Below, piece by piece: positions 17,233 to 25,791 of a stretch of 64,000 bases of DNA; position 1 is the first letter of the stretch, and every line of letters begins with the position of its first letter. The notes beneath the pieces are model-generated. The model worked only from the letters and a program-made list of their open reading frames with translations, made no database searches and was not told the origin of the DNA. A program made the translations under genes and the position numbers. This stretch comes from Paenibacillus sp. XY044. Its GTDB lineage: Bacteria; Bacillota; Bacilli; Paenibacillales; Paenibacillaceae. Location: contig NZ_NQMO01000003.1 in the NCBI RefSeq assembly GCF_002257645.1, forward strand, positions 186,001-250,000, read 5' to 3'.

Positions 17233-18453
17233 ATGAGTAAGTTAGAGTTATTGCGGCATCCCAAGCAAAGAAAGCTGCTTTTTAGCGCCGGCTTCAGCTG
17301 GTTGTTCGACGCTATGGATGTCGGCATCATATCGTTTATCGTAACGGCCTTGACGGTCGAGTGGAAGCTGTCGCCGCAGCAGGTCGGGGTGCTGACCAGC
17401 ATGAACTCCGTTGGCATGGTCATCGGAGCGGCGGCCGCCGGTTATATGGCCGACCGGTTCGGGCGCAAGACGATCCTGCTGTGGACCCTGCTCATTTTCT
17501 CGGTGGCGAGCGGGTTGTCCGCATTAGCTGCAAGCTTTGCCGTGCTGTGCCTGCTGCGGTTTATTACCGGCATCGGTCTGGGCGGCGAGCTTCCGGTGGC
17601 TTCGACGCTCGTATCGGAGTCGATGCCGGCACGCGACCGCGGCAGAGCCGTCGTCCTGCTGGAGAGCTTCTGGGCGGGAGGCTGGCTGGTCGCTGCGCTG
17701 GTGTCATACTTCGTCATTCCGAAGTACGGGTGGCAGATTGCGTTTGTCATCGGGGCGCTCCCCGCTTTGTATGCTATTTATTTGCGCAAATCCATTGAAG
17801 ATGCACCGCGCTTCAAGGAGCAGCAGGCGAACGTCTCCAAGCTGTCCTTCGGGACCAAATTCAAGTCGATCTGGGCGAAAGAGCACAGCCGCTCTACGCT
17901 GATGTTATGGATCCTGTGGTTTACCGTCGTATTTTCCTATTACGGCATGTTTCTGTGGCTGCCGTCGGTCATGGTCCTGAAAGGCTTCAGTTTGGTCAAA
18001 AGTTTTGAATACGTGCTGATCATGACGATCGCCCAGCTGCCCGGTTATTTTACCGCGGCCTACTTCATTGAGAAGTTCGGACGTAAGTTCGTCATGGTCA
18101 CTTATCTGACGCTGACCGCGCTGAGTGCGCTTTGGTTCGGTTATGCGGAGACGGAAGGCATGCTGATCGCCGCAGGTATCTGCTTGTCCTTTTTCAACCT
18201 TGGTGCCTGGGGCGGCATGTATGCTTATACGCCAGAGCTGTACCCGACTCGGGTGCGGTCCACCGGCGTGGGGCTGGCGACCTCAGTCGGCCGGGTGGGG
18301 GGCGTGATTGCTCCGCTGCTCGTAGGTGTCCTGGTCGGAAAGGGAATCGGCATCGACATTATCTTCGGGCTGTTTTTTGTCATTGTGCTGATCGGCGCGT
18401 TTGGCGTGCTCCTTCTCGGTACGGAAACCAAGGGCAAGGAACTGGCCGATTAA
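17233..18453 (+). CDS. MFS transporter, YceI/NiaP-like
   Basis: Twelve-helix major facilitator of 406 residues from the ATG at 17233 (AGAGGAG upstream; a longer in-frame reading to 17182 lacks a good site). It has the loop 2-3 motif GYMADRFGRKT, a helix 4 segment RFITGIGLGGELPVASTLVSESMP and helix 5 VVLLESFWAGGWLVAALVSYF. From memory these resemble B. subtilis YceI, the niacin carrier NiaP. The wider family also includes carriers for aromatic acids, so niacin is a suggestion only. Likely repressed or activated by the upstream MarR protein. Confidence 0.82.
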   Translation: MSKLELLRHPKQRKLLFSAGFSWLFDAMDVGIISFIVTALTVEWKLSPQQVGVLTSMNSVGMVIGAAAAGYMADRFGRKTILLWTLLIFSVASGLSALAASFAVLCLLRFITGIGLGGELPVASTLVSESMPARDRGRAVVLLESFWAGGWLVAALVSYFVIPKYGWQIAFVIGALPALYAIYLRKSIEDAPRFKEQQANVSKLSFGTKFKSIWAKEHSRSTLMLWILWFTVVFSYYGMFLWLPSVMVLKGFSLVKSFEYVLIMTIAQLPGYFTAAYFIEKFGRKFVMVTYLTLTALSALWFGYAETEGMLIAAGICLSFFNLGAWGGMYAYTPELYPTRVRSTGVGLATSVGRVGGVIAPLLVGVLVGKGIGIDIIFGLFFVIVLIGAFGVLLLGTETKGKELAD

Positions 18454-18479
18454 TTCGTAATGCAATCGTGATGTTTGAG

Positions 18480-18514
18480 AAGAAGCTGTCTTCGGGCAGC
18501 TTCTTTGACTTTTT
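18480..18514 (+). terminator. Rho-independent terminator after the MFS gene
   Basis: AGAAGCTGTC and GGCAGCTTCT pair around a TTCG tetraloop (18480-18504), followed by TTGACTTTTT. Confidence 0.85.
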
Positions 18515-18656
18515 CAGCATGCAAATTCGGGACAATGGCGATGCCCGCTCTTCCGTTCAAGATGACTAAATCTACGGGTTTGATTGTGATTTTTAGTCGT
18601 TTTGAATTATAATAAATATTGTTGCAGTTAGACGCTATCAGAATGGGGGAAGGAAT

Positions 18657-19001
18657 ATGCAGCTAATCAATCCAGGGATGGTCCAGGAGATGATCGATTC
18701 ACTAAAAAACCAGGACCTTTATATACACCTCGAAATGACAACGGGTGCTTACGCTTCACATAACGATTCATCCAAATTTACCGCTTCGACGTTTATCCAT
18801 AACGGCGTCGTCCGTTATTCGCAGGGCTCCATCGCCGGTTTCGGCCCTTACCGGGTCGGCCTGAAGATGGAGCAGGGCTGGGTTTATTCCCAAGGCTTGA
18901 CCCATTTTGAAGAGACGGAAACGGAACGGCTGATTATGGCCGGACATGACAGCGACGGCAAGCTCGTCGTGGCGCTGCAGCTCAGCCGCCAACCATTTTA
19001 A
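18657..19001 (+). CDS. yojF: YojF-family protein (DUF1806)
   Basis: A 114-residue soluble protein matching the YojF/DUF1806 family in size and sequence (QLINPGMVQEMIDSL, YIHLEMTTGAYA, RVGLKMEQGWVYSQGLTHFE). Its molecular role is not established. In B. subtilis yojF sits beside yojG (bshB2), and here it lies 20 bases upstream of the BshB2-type gene, so a link to bacillithiol metabolism is likely by context. ATG at 18657 follows GGGGGAAGG. A -10 element TATAAT lies at 18608-18613. Confidence 0.85.
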   Translation: MQLINPGMVQEMIDSLKNQDLYIHLEMTTGAYASHNDSSKFTASTFIHNGVVRYSQGSIAGFGPYRVGLKMEQGWVYSQGLTHFEETETERLIMAGHDSDGKLVVALQLSRQPF

Positions 19002-19021
19002 CGAGAGAGAAGGTTAGACAT

Positions 19022-19672
19022 ATGGAAAAACATATCCTTGTGGTGTTTCCCCACCCCGATGATGAGTCGTTCGGAACGTCGGGTACGTTGGCTAAGCATA
19101 TCCAGGCCGGAACCCAGGTGACGTACGCCTGTTTAACCCTTGGGGAAATGGCCCGCAATATGGGCAACCCCATCTTGGCGAACCGCGTGACGCTTCCTGA
19201 GCTGCGCAGGAAAGAGCTGGAGGCGTCCTGCCGGGCGATCGGCATCCAGGATCTTCGCCTCTTGGGCCTGCATGACAAGACAGTGGAGTTTGAGGATCAG
19301 GAGATGCTGACCAGCCGCCTGCGCGCGCTGATTGACGAAGTGAAGCCATCGCTGATCATCACCTTCTATCCGGGGTATGCGGTTCATCCGGATCATGATG
19401 CTACCGGGGCCGCGATCATCCGGACCGTAACGGCCATGCCGAAGAATGAACGGCCGAAAGTGTACTGCCTGGCATTCTCCAACGGATGCGAAAAGATCCT
19501 TGGCAAACCGGACGTCCTCGTAGATGTGCGCGATTATTTGCCGCAGAAATTTGCCTCGATCCGCGCCCACCAGTCGCAGTTCCGCTGGGAGACGAGTGGA
19601 CAGTCGGAGCTGGATAAAGCCGTACTGGAGCGCTTTAGCCAGGAGCGGTTCTGGACTTATCATTTTGAATAA
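19022..19672 (+). CDS. bshB2: Bacillithiol biosynthesis deacetylase BshB2
   Basis: Zinc-dependent LmbE-family deacetylase of 216 residues. It removes the acetyl group from GlcNAc-malate in bacillithiol synthesis and may also act on bacillithiol conjugates. The metal-binding motif HPDDESFG (His11, Asp13, Asp14) is near the N-terminus and the second motif HPDHD (His122, Asp124, His125) follows a typical FYPGYAVHPDHDATG phrase. Pairing with yojF supports BshB2 rather than BshB1. The ATG at 19022 follows AGAGAGAAGG. A terminator follows directly. Confidence 0.9.
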   Translation: MEKHILVVFPHPDDESFGTSGTLAKHIQAGTQVTYACLTLGEMARNMGNPILANRVTLPELRRKELEASCRAIGIQDLRLLGLHDKTVEFEDQEMLTSRLRALIDEVKPSLIITFYPGYAVHPDHDATGAAIIRTVTAMPKNERPKVYCLAFSNGCEKILGKPDVLVDVRDYLPQKFASIRAHQSQFRWETSGQSELDKAVLERFSQERFWTYHFE

Positions 19673-19693
19673 TATCACGTTTTCGAAGACAAG

Positions 19694-19735
19694 CCGGACG
19701 GGCTGCTGCCATCGCTGCAGCACCCGTCCGTTTTT
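19694..19735 (+). terminator. Rho-independent terminator after bshB2
   Basis: GGACGGG-C-TGCTGC pairs with GCAGCA-CCCGTCC, a 13-base stem with one bulge, followed by GTTTTT (19731-19735). Confidence 0.85.
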
Positions 19736-19759
19736 GAAGTTATAGAATATTTTCGGGGT

Positions 19760-19811
19760 CCCCACAAAGTACCTGAGTAAGCAATCGAAGCTCATGCCTC
19801 ACCTTGTGGGG
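19760..19811 (+). other. Long hairpin between bshB2 and the methyltransferase gene
   Basis: CCCCACAA (19760-19767) pairs with TTGTGGGG (19804-19811). The 36-base interior contains a second small match (CTGAG/CTCA). It is followed by TTATTTTG. It may be a second terminator or a leader structure for the gene starting 100 bases later; I cannot decide between these. Confidence 0.4.
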
Positions 19812-19910
19812 TTATTTTGTAATGATTGACAAAATAGGGCTCAGGCGGATACAATTTGTGAAATCCGATCTGGGATTTAACATGTGAGCTGAAAGGTGAG
19901 TGGCCTAGAG

Positions 19911-20738
19911 ATGAGCCGAGATGAGTTGAGGAGAGCAGAGTTTGGCGGAGAAGAGCGTACCGGAGTAGAAGGTTCCGGGGATGGGGCGACAAGTAGAGGG
20001 CTGACCGGTGAGGAGCCAAGCAGCGAACAGATAAGTCCTTCCGAAGGAGAGGCTGAGGACATCCGGCTGGAGCGGATCGTCTTCATCGGGAGAACCTATG
20101 ACGAATATTTACGGATGTTTAACGTGAAGCCTGGGGAGCTGAAGGGACGAACCGTTCTGGATTGTCCCGGCGGGGCATGCTCGTTTACGGCAAAAGTAAG
20201 GCAGATCGGCATTGAAGCCACCGCAGCAGATATAGCCTATCAGTTTGAACCTGCGGCACTTGAGGCGAAGGGAAGGCTCGATATTGTGCATGCGGTACAG
20301 CATGTGGAGATCCTGCGCGATCAGTACCTCTGGGACGAATTCGGCGGTCCTGAAGGACTCCGTACCGAGCGGACGAGGGCCCTGACTGCCACGGTCCTGG
20401 ATATGAGCCAGCGCCCCGAGAGATATGTTGCCGCCGTTTTGCCGGTGCTGCCGTTTGAAGACCGGCAGTTTGACATTACGCTGTCAGCGCATTTTTTGTT
20501 CATGTACAGCGATAAACTGGACTATGCGTTTCATGAGCAGACGATGGGTGAGCTGATGCGGGTAACGAAGGATGAAATCCGCATCTTTCCGCTGGTGGAC
20601 CAGAGCAGTAGCAGGTATGCGGACATGGAAAAGCTGCTGTCGTTCGCCGCCAGAAACGGGTGGTCGGCCGAGGAACGGCCGTCGGACTATGAGTTTCAGC
20701 GGGGGGCCGATTCTATGCTGGTGCTGACAAGATATTGA
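19911..20738 (+). CDS. SAM-dependent methyltransferase-like protein with a disordered N-terminus
   Basis: Product of about 275 residues. The core from about residue 50 has a degenerate class I methyltransferase look: RTVLDCPGGACSFTAKVRQIGIEATAADIAYQ resembles motif I and the acidic end of strand 2, and LPFEDRQFDITLSAHFLFMYSDKLD resembles the motif IV region of Rossmann-type enzymes. The first ~50 residues are rich in Glu, Gly and Ser (GVEGSGDGATSRGLTGEEPS) and look unstructured. The start could be ATG 19911 or GTG 19896 (AAAGGTGAG upstream). Monocistronic, with a bidirectional terminator after it. Substrate unknown. Confidence 0.7.
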   Translation: MSRDELRRAEFGGEERTGVEGSGDGATSRGLTGEEPSSEQISPSEGEAEDIRLERIVFIGRTYDEYLRMFNVKPGELKGRTVLDCPGGACSFTAKVRQIGIEATAADIAYQFEPAALEAKGRLDIVHAVQHVEILRDQYLWDEFGGPEGLRTERTRALTATVLDMSQRPERYVAAVLPVLPFEDRQFDITLSAHFLFMYSDKLDYAFHEQTMGELMRVTKDEIRIFPLVDQSSSRYADMEKLLSFAARNGWSAEERPSDYEFQRGADSMLVLTRY

Positions 20739-20754
20739 TGGCCAATATAATCAT

Positions 20755-20799
20755 AAAAAAGCCGGAGAGCCTGCTTACGCCAGGCTTTCCGGCTTTTTT
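20755..20799. terminator. Bidirectional terminator
   Basis: GCCGGA-G-AGCCTG pairs with CAGGCT-T-TCCGGC, flanked by AAAAAA on the left and TTTTTT on the right. It can therefore serve both the plus-strand methyltransferase-like gene and the minus-strand pseudouridine synthase gene. Confidence 0.88.
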
Positions 20800-20836
20800 G
20801 CCGTTTGCGTCCGATTTCGGCCGCTATGGGGATGAA

Positions 20837-21568
20837 TTATGATTTCCGGTCCGTCAAACGGTTCAGGATTGCTTCCGGCCACAGATTCCATGGATGCTCG
20901 GAAGGCGGAAGCGAGGTGAGGACGATCTCTTCCTTCGTGACGGGATGAGGGACGCCCACGATAACGGACCACAGGGCGATCTGCTGCCCCGGCTTGTTCA
21001 GCCCGCTGCCGTACTTCTGGTCACCATATAGCGGGCAGCCGGCATGGCTCATCTGAACACGGATCTGATGGGACCGGCCGGTATGGAGTTCCACCTTGAC
21101 CAGGCTGTAGCGGTCCGCCTCCGCGATCACTTCGTAATCCAGCAGCGCTTCCTTAGCACCAGTGGTGCCTGGCTTCACTACAGACACCGTATTTGTTTTC
21201 GCATCCTTGAGCAGGAAGTCTTTCAGGCTTCCTTTCGGTGCGGGCAGCTTCCCATGCACGACGGCGGCGTAAATCTTGCGGAACTTGCGGGAACGTACCG
21301 TTTCAGACAGCCGTGACGCCGCCTTGGATGTCTTGGCAAACACCATCGCCCCGCCGACCGGGCGATCCAGCCGGTGGACCAGGCCGACAAATACGTTTCC
21401 GGGCTTGTTATACCGGATCTTGATGTCCTCCTTGAGCAGGCTGACCAGATCGGCGTCCCCGGAGGCATCTTCCTGCGTGGGCACGTTGACCGGCTTGACG
21501 ATGCCCAGCAAATGATTGTCCTCATACAAAATCGGAATGCGGTTGTCCTGACCATCGGCTCTGCTCAT
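20837..21568 (-). CDS. RluA-family RNA pseudouridine synthase
   Basis: Converts specific uridines to pseudouridine in rRNA or tRNA. The 243-residue protein has the catalytic motif HRLDRPVGG (Asp68), the opening LYEDNHLLGIVKPVNVPTQ, and the ELHTGRSHQIRVQMSHAGCPLYGDQKYG block typical of the RluA/RluD branch. It lacks an N-terminal S4 domain. The start ATG at 21568 is only four bases after the stop of the methyltransferase gene upstream, so the two form a small RNA-modification operon. The exact target site is unknown. Confidence 0.92.
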   Translation of the reverse strand: MSRADGQDNRIPILYEDNHLLGIVKPVNVPTQEDASGDADLVSLLKEDIKIRYNKPGNVFVGLVHRLDRPVGGAMVFAKTSKAASRLSETVRSRKFRKIYAAVVHGKLPAPKGSLKDFLLKDAKTNTVSVVKPGTTGAKEALLDYEVIAEADRYSLVKVELHTGRSHQIRVQMSHAGCPLYGDQKYGSGLNKPGQQIALWSVIVGVPHPVTKEEIVLTSLPPSEHPWNLWPEAILNRLTDRKS

Positions 21569-21572
21569 TGGT

Positions 21573-22436
21573 TTAAGACTCCCATCTTCCCAAAATGCCG
21601 CACGGCAGATTTAATCCGGAGGCCGTAATCGGCAGTCCCAACTCGCCGCAGGAAATGCTTCCCCCGAACCGGCGGGCAGCCGTCATGGACAGGATGTTAT
21701 GCAGTACGGTCGGCGAAATGCCGGTCGTATACGAATTAATGAGCATAAACAAAGGGTTGTCCGACATAATGCTCATGCAGCTCTCGACGAACGGGTAGAG
21801 GCTCTGCTCCAGCTTCCACATTTCCCCGCCGGGTCCGCGCCCGTAGGACGGAGGATCCATGATGATCGCGTCGTATTTATTGCCGCGGCGCTGCTCGCGC
21901 TGCACGAATTTAAAAACATCGTCCGTAATGAAACGAACCGGACGGTCGCCAAGACCAGATAATTGCAAGTTGTCCTTGGCCCATTGAACCATGCCTTTTG
22001 CGGCGTCGACATGCACGACCTGGGCGCCTGCGGAAGCCGCGGCTACGCTAGCTCCACCAGTATAAGCAAACAGGTTCAGCACCTGGATCGGCCGGCCCGC
22101 ACCGGCAATCTTGTCCATCATCCAGCGCCAGTTCGCCGCCTGCTCAGGGAACAAACCGGTGTGCTTAAAATTGGTTGGGCGGATATGGAATTTCAGCTTA
22201 TCGTAGGAAATGGTCCAGCGATCGGGGGTCTGTTTTTTCATGTCCCATTGGCCGCCACCGGAAGAGCTCCGGTGATAATGTCCGTGCACTTGGCGCCACT
22301 GCCCCGTTTCATTGGTGAGCGGCCATATAATCTGCGGGTCCGGCCTGCGGAGAATGACGTCTCCCCAACGCTCGAGCTTCTCGCCGTCCCCGGTATCTAT
22401 CAATTCATAATCCTGCCAATCGCGTGCTACATACAT
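21573..22436 (-). CDS. Class I SAM-dependent methyltransferase, RlmI/RlmK-like
   Basis: Predicted rRNA cytosine or guanine methyltransferase of 287 residues. Motif I is VLNLFAYTGGASVAAASAG (residues 119-137), followed by VVHVDAAKGMVQWAKDN and motif IV DPPSYGRG (194-201). The N-terminal part (RWTISYDKLKFHIRPTNFKHTGLFPEQ) matches the RlmI-type EEYA-like fold, but there is no PUA domain, as in several Firmicute homologues. It is followed within four bases by the pseudouridine synthase gene. Start ATG at 22436 with AGAAGGATGG upstream. Confidence 0.87.
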   Translation of the reverse strand: MYVARDWQDYELIDTGDGEKLERWGDVILRRPDPQIIWPLTNETGQWRQVHGHYHRSSSGGGQWDMKKQTPDRWTISYDKLKFHIRPTNFKHTGLFPEQAANWRWMMDKIAGAGRPIQVLNLFAYTGGASVAAASAGAQVVHVDAAKGMVQWAKDNLQLSGLGDRPVRFITDDVFKFVQREQRRGNKYDAIIMDPPSYGRGPGGEMWKLEQSLYPFVESCMSIMSDNPLFMLINSYTTGISPTVLHNILSMTAARRFGGSISCGELGLPITASGLNLPCGILGRWES

Positions 22437-22511
22437 GAATACATTCCATCCTTCTGTCTAAATTTCATTTAGCTTATATTGTACAACATTTTATGCATAC
22501 AATGCACTTTC

Positions 22512-22540
22512 TTCATACTCGGCCCGGGTAAAGGTATAAT
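22512..22540 (+). promoter_or_regulatory. Sigma-A-like promoter
   Basis: TTCATA (22512-22517), 17-base spacer, TATAAT (22535-22540), 35 bases upstream of the GTG start at 22575. Confidence 0.55.
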
Positions 22541-22574
22541 AAAGACAGACACTTCGCGAAAGGAGGACTTGCCG

Positions 22575-23000
22575 GTGAGCAGCAGACGGAAAATATCGTG
22601 GATCCTCACTTGGTTTGGCTTGTTTTGCGGCATTTTATATGTCATTCTGGCAGTCCGGGCCGGCACGGTTGATTGGTTTGGCTTTCTTGTCTTCGCCGTG
22701 CTTCCGCTTGGAATCGGGCTTTTTCTGCGAATGAAAACGAAAAAAGCGAGAGCGTGGATGGAGGTCACCCCCGAGATGGAGAAGAGCATTCTTCACCTGG
22801 CCGCGGAGCAGGAGAACCTGCTGACCGCTGCGGACGTTGCCCTGAATACACCGCTCAGCATCGAGCAGGCCGGCGATGCGCTGGAAGCGATGCGCCGCAA
22901 AGGTCAAGTCCATTTACGGGTTGCGGATAACGGGGCGCTGGTCTATGAATTTCAGGCCGTTCTTTCAATGGAAGCCAAGCTGAATGCGGAGCGGGTGTAG
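22575..23000 (+). CDS. Small membrane protein with a C-terminal winged-helix-like region, function unknown
   Basis: Product of 141 residues from the GTG at 22575, chosen because AGGAGG lies nine bases upstream; a longer in-frame reading to 22479 has no ribosome site and overlaps the promoter. Two helices (about 8-30 and 38-56) are followed by a basic stretch RMKTKKARAW and a soluble part (EMEKSILHLAAEQENLLTAADVALNTPLSIEQAGDALEAMRRKGQVHLRV). That part reads like a small helix-turn-helix module, judged by eye. I do not recognise the family. Followed by a convergent terminator. Confidence 0.75.
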   Translation: MSSRRKISWILTWFGLFCGILYVILAVRAGTVDWFGFLVFAVLPLGIGLFLRMKTKKARAWMEVTPEMEKSILHLAAEQENLLTAADVALNTPLSIEQAGDALEAMRRKGQVHLRVADNGALVYEFQAVLSMEAKLNAERV

Positions 23001-23031
23001 GATCTTGGCCGCCTTCCCGCGCAACACAATA

Positions 23032-23069
23032 AACCGGCTGCACCTTGGATATGCCGAGCGCAGCCGGTT
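23032..23069. terminator. Hairpin between convergent genes
   Basis: AACCGGCTGC (23032-23041) pairs perfectly with GCAGCCGGTT (23060-23069) over ten bases with an 18-base loop. Only a weak T-rich tail (CTTCTTAT) follows. It probably terminates the plus-strand gene and may also serve the minus-strand GNAT gene. Confidence 0.65.
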
Positions 23070-23082
23070 CTTCTTATGCCTA

Positions 23083-23850
23083 TTATTTGGACGCCAAGTA
23101 CTCGTAGTAGTCCTGTTGTCTTATCACTTTAAAGCCGCAGGATTCGTACAGCCTGAGCGCATTAGGGTTCTGTGCCGCAACCTCCAGCCATACGTCCTGC
23201 CCTTCCGCCTGTGCTTCGGAAACGATGAGCATCAGCGTGCTGCGGCCGATCCCCTGGCCCCGAACCGAAGCTTTCACCGCAAAGCCGTATATCCATGTGC
23301 CGGATCCCATATCTTCAAGAGATACCTTGCCGACGGTGACCCCTTCACGTTCAACGATGAGCGGACGAGTCCCCTGTTCCTGGAGCAGCGAGGAGTAGAT
23401 CTCCGCCGATTCCTCCCGGCTCATTTCAAATCCTTCCTGATCGATGGCGATCATGTCTTCGATGTCGGCAAGCTCCACGTTACGCAGCCGGACCGACGGA
23501 TCCGGTGGCGTGACGGTTATGCCGTTATCATGCCATTTCATCTGATACTCCGAGTGGCAGAACACGGCTCCTAGGGACGCAACAAAGCCGGTACCGCTGG
23601 CAGAGGAGGCCGGGGTATTCAGAAGAACGGTTTTATAGGCTGATACGTCAGCCGTATGGACAGCCTCGTTCCATAGATTTGTAAATATCCCCTGACGCCG
23701 GTAATCCGGATGGACCATGCCGCATACCTCCAGGCCGCTGCCGAGCGGATACAGGGCGAGGAAACCGGTCAGGATATCGCCGGAATAATGAAAGAAGTCC
23801 AATTTTGCATTAACGGGACGTGACTTAAGCATGCTCCAGTTTAATTTCAA
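23083..23850 (-). CDS. GNAT-family N-acetyltransferase, N-terminus uncertain
   Basis: Acetyl-CoA-dependent acyltransferase of at least 255 residues with two GNAT-like halves. The first carries LEVCGMVHPDYRRQGIFTNLWNEAV and the second IYGFAVKASVRGQGIGRSTLMLIV with the acetyl-CoA loop RGQGIG, ending in a typical NPNALRLYESCGFKVIRQQDYYEY. The TTG at 23850 has no credible ribosome site. The frame stays open upstream to about 23940 and encodes a plausible N-terminus (LNPSQIDDISGLQELCEQ), but no ATG, GTG or TTG is in frame. An ATG at 23938 would be in frame if the run of five Cs at 23932-23936 had four. Substrate unknown. Confidence 0.8.
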   Translation of the reverse strand: MKLNWSMLKSRPVNAKLDFFHYSGDILTGFLALYPLGSGLEVCGMVHPDYRRQGIFTNLWNEAVHTADVSAYKTVLLNTPASSASGTGFVASLGAVFCHSEYQMKWHDNGITVTPPDPSVRLRNVELADIEDMIAIDQEGFEMSREESAEIYSSLLQEQGTRPLIVEREGVTVGKVSLEDMGSGTWIYGFAVKASVRGQGIGRSTLMLIVSEAQAEGQDVWLEVAAQNPNALRLYESCGFKVIRQQDYYEYLASK

Positions 23851-24115
23851 TGAGATGGAATCAGCCTGCTCGCACAGCTCCTGAAGCCCGGATATATCGT
23901 CTATTTGACTTGGATTAAGGATAGTTTGCTTCCCCCATTTTCGTTATTTTCTGCTATCATAACATGTTCCCATTTGGCGTTAAAGAGAAAGGAATGCACT
24001 TTTTGCTAAGTATTTTTGTACATACTGAGCCTCAGGAATGGGCGGTCATACCTCACTTCAGACGGTAGAGCGGAATAGGATGAATGTAACATTTCCTAGG
24101 AAGGGAGCCATCCGT

Positions 24116-25573
24116 ATGCCGGTGAAAAACGGTAAGGAGTATATCGAACGGATCGATCAGGCACAGCCGGAGGTTTGGCTTCGAGGTAAGCAAATCCAAG
24201 GAAAGCTGTCCGATCATGCGGCTTTCCGCGGTTTAATGAGCACTCAGGCGTCACTGTACGATATGCAGACTAAGGAGGAGCACGCACCGCTCCTGACATT
24301 CACGTCTCCGGAAACCGGGGAACCGGTGGGTTTATCGTACTTACAGCCGAAGACCAAGGAAGATTTGGCCAGACGCAGGGGAGCGATGACGCTGTGGGGA
24401 GAGCGGCATTTCGGCCTGCTCGGCAGATCGCCGGATTATATGAACACGGCCGTCATGGCCTATGCTGCAGCCTCGGAGCTGCTGGCTGAAGCCGACGCTA
24501 AGTATGCGGACAACATGCGAAATTACTACCGCTACTGTATTGAGAAGGACATTACGTTGTCCCACGCCTTTGTTCAGCCGGCAGCGAGCCGTACCGCCGA
24601 AATGCTGGATGACGGGACCATTGTCAATACCGCGGCGCACATCGTCGACCAAACGACAAACGGCGTCATCGTATCGGGTGCGTTTCTGCTGGCGACCCAG
24701 GGAGTTACCGCCGATGAAATTCTCGTTTATCCGCCGGCGTCGTTCCTGTTTCAGTCGGAAGACAATCCCGAAACTTTTGCTTTTGCCGTCCCGAACAACC
24801 TGCCGGGTATCAAGTGGATAAGCCGGGAAAGCCTGGTTGGCGGCGATTCGGCTTACGATTATCCGCTCAGCTCGCGATTTGAGGAAATGGACACTCTCGT
24901 CATTTTCGATAACGTGCTCGTTCCGTGGGAGCGCATTTTCATTCTTGGCAGCGACAGCCTGTCTATACGCTTCTTTGCACAAAGCGGTTTTCACGTGCAT
25001 GCAGCCCACCAGGTTTGCTGCCGATACGTGGCGAAGACCGAGTTTGTTCTTGGGATCATTCTGTCCATTGTTGACGAGTTGGAAAGAAGCGGCAGCGTGA
25101 TCACCGAACAAGTGACAGAGGTCATCGTGAATCTGGAGTCGCTAAAGGCGCTGCTGCTCGCCTCCGAAGCGGGAGCGCAATTGGACCGCTGGGGAAGCAT
25201 GCTGCCCGACTATAAGCCGCTCTGGTCCGCTACCGTTATTTATCCCCAAATGTATGCACGAATGATGGAAATCATCCAGCTGCTTGGGTCCAGCAGCGTC
25301 ATTATGATTCCGTCGGAACAGGATTTTGAGGCGTCCGGAATCGCTCCGTATTTATCGACTTACCTCAAAGGCAGCAACATGGACGCCCAGGATAAGACAG
25401 CGCTGTTCCGGTTGGCCTGGGAGCTGAGCAGCAGCGGATTCGGCGGGCGGCAGATGCTCTACGAACGCTTTTTCTTCGGTGGACAGCAAGTTGTCAGCAG
25501 CAGGCTGTATCAAGGTTATACGGATAAGGAGATGTACAAGGAACGGATTCAGCGATTCCTCCGGGATTTGTAG
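24116..25573 (+). CDS. 4-hydroxyphenylacetate 3-monooxygenase oxygenase-type protein (HpaB family)
   Basis: FADH2-dependent aromatic hydroxylase of 485 residues, normal for HpaB. It begins MPVKNGKEYIERIDQAQPEVWLRGK, with later blocks RRGAMTLWGERHFGLLGRSPDYMN, LSHAFVQPAASR, VDQTTNGVIVSGAFLLATQG and DNVLVPWERIFI typical of the family. These enzymes need a separate flavin reductase (HpaC type), which is not encoded nearby. The ATG at 24116 with AGGAAGGGAG upstream is preferred over an in-frame start at 24038. The gene stands alone, so the phenolic substrate cannot be inferred. Confidence 0.87.
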   Translation: MPVKNGKEYIERIDQAQPEVWLRGKQIQGKLSDHAAFRGLMSTQASLYDMQTKEEHAPLLTFTSPETGEPVGLSYLQPKTKEDLARRRGAMTLWGERHFGLLGRSPDYMNTAVMAYAAASELLAEADAKYADNMRNYYRYCIEKDITLSHAFVQPAASRTAEMLDDGTIVNTAAHIVDQTTNGVIVSGAFLLATQGVTADEILVYPPASFLFQSEDNPETFAFAVPNNLPGIKWISRESLVGGDSAYDYPLSSRFEEMDTLVIFDNVLVPWERIFILGSDSLSIRFFAQSGFHVHAAHQVCCRYVAKTEFVLGIILSIVDELERSGSVITEQVTEVIVNLESLKALLLASEAGAQLDRWGSMLPDYKPLWSATVIYPQMYARMMEIIQLLGSSSVIMIPSEQDFEASGIAPYLSTYLKGSNMDAQDKTALFRLAWELSSSGFGGRQMLYERFFFGGQQVVSSRLYQGYTDKEMYKERIQRFLRDL

Positions 25574-25705
25574 CCTTCAGTTCTACGAATCGGTCATATT
25601 CCATCCGGATTACTCATATATCAGTAATGGGGAACGTACGTCAGCAACACGGGAGAGAGAAGCCGCCTGGGAAGAGCCATCCTTGCACAGGGGAGGCGGG
25701 CGGCG

Positions 25706-25786
25706 ATGACGATCGAACAGTTGATCTCTTTATTGGCACTTGTCGTCATGATTATTGGACTTGTCAGCGGAAAAGGAAAATCATAA
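25706..25786 (+). CDS. Very small single-helix membrane peptide (26 residues)
   Basis: ATG at 25706 behind GGGGAGG opens a 26-codon frame encoding MTIEQLISLLALVVMIIGLV followed by SGKGKS. The central 17 residues form one hydrophobic helix and the tail is basic, which is the usual shape of small membrane peptides. A terminator begins six bases after the stop, which supports a real transcription unit. It lies 132 bases downstream of the HpaB-type gene. No function is known. Confidence 0.6.
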   Translation: MTIEQLISLLALVVMIIGLVSGKGKS

Positions 25787-25791
25787 GCTGC

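Noticed and set aside
19760..19811. Riboswitch or T-box leader before the methyltransferase-like gene
   Set aside because: Only one long-loop hairpin is visible; there is no T-box sequence, no conserved riboswitch core and no clear antiterminator alternative.
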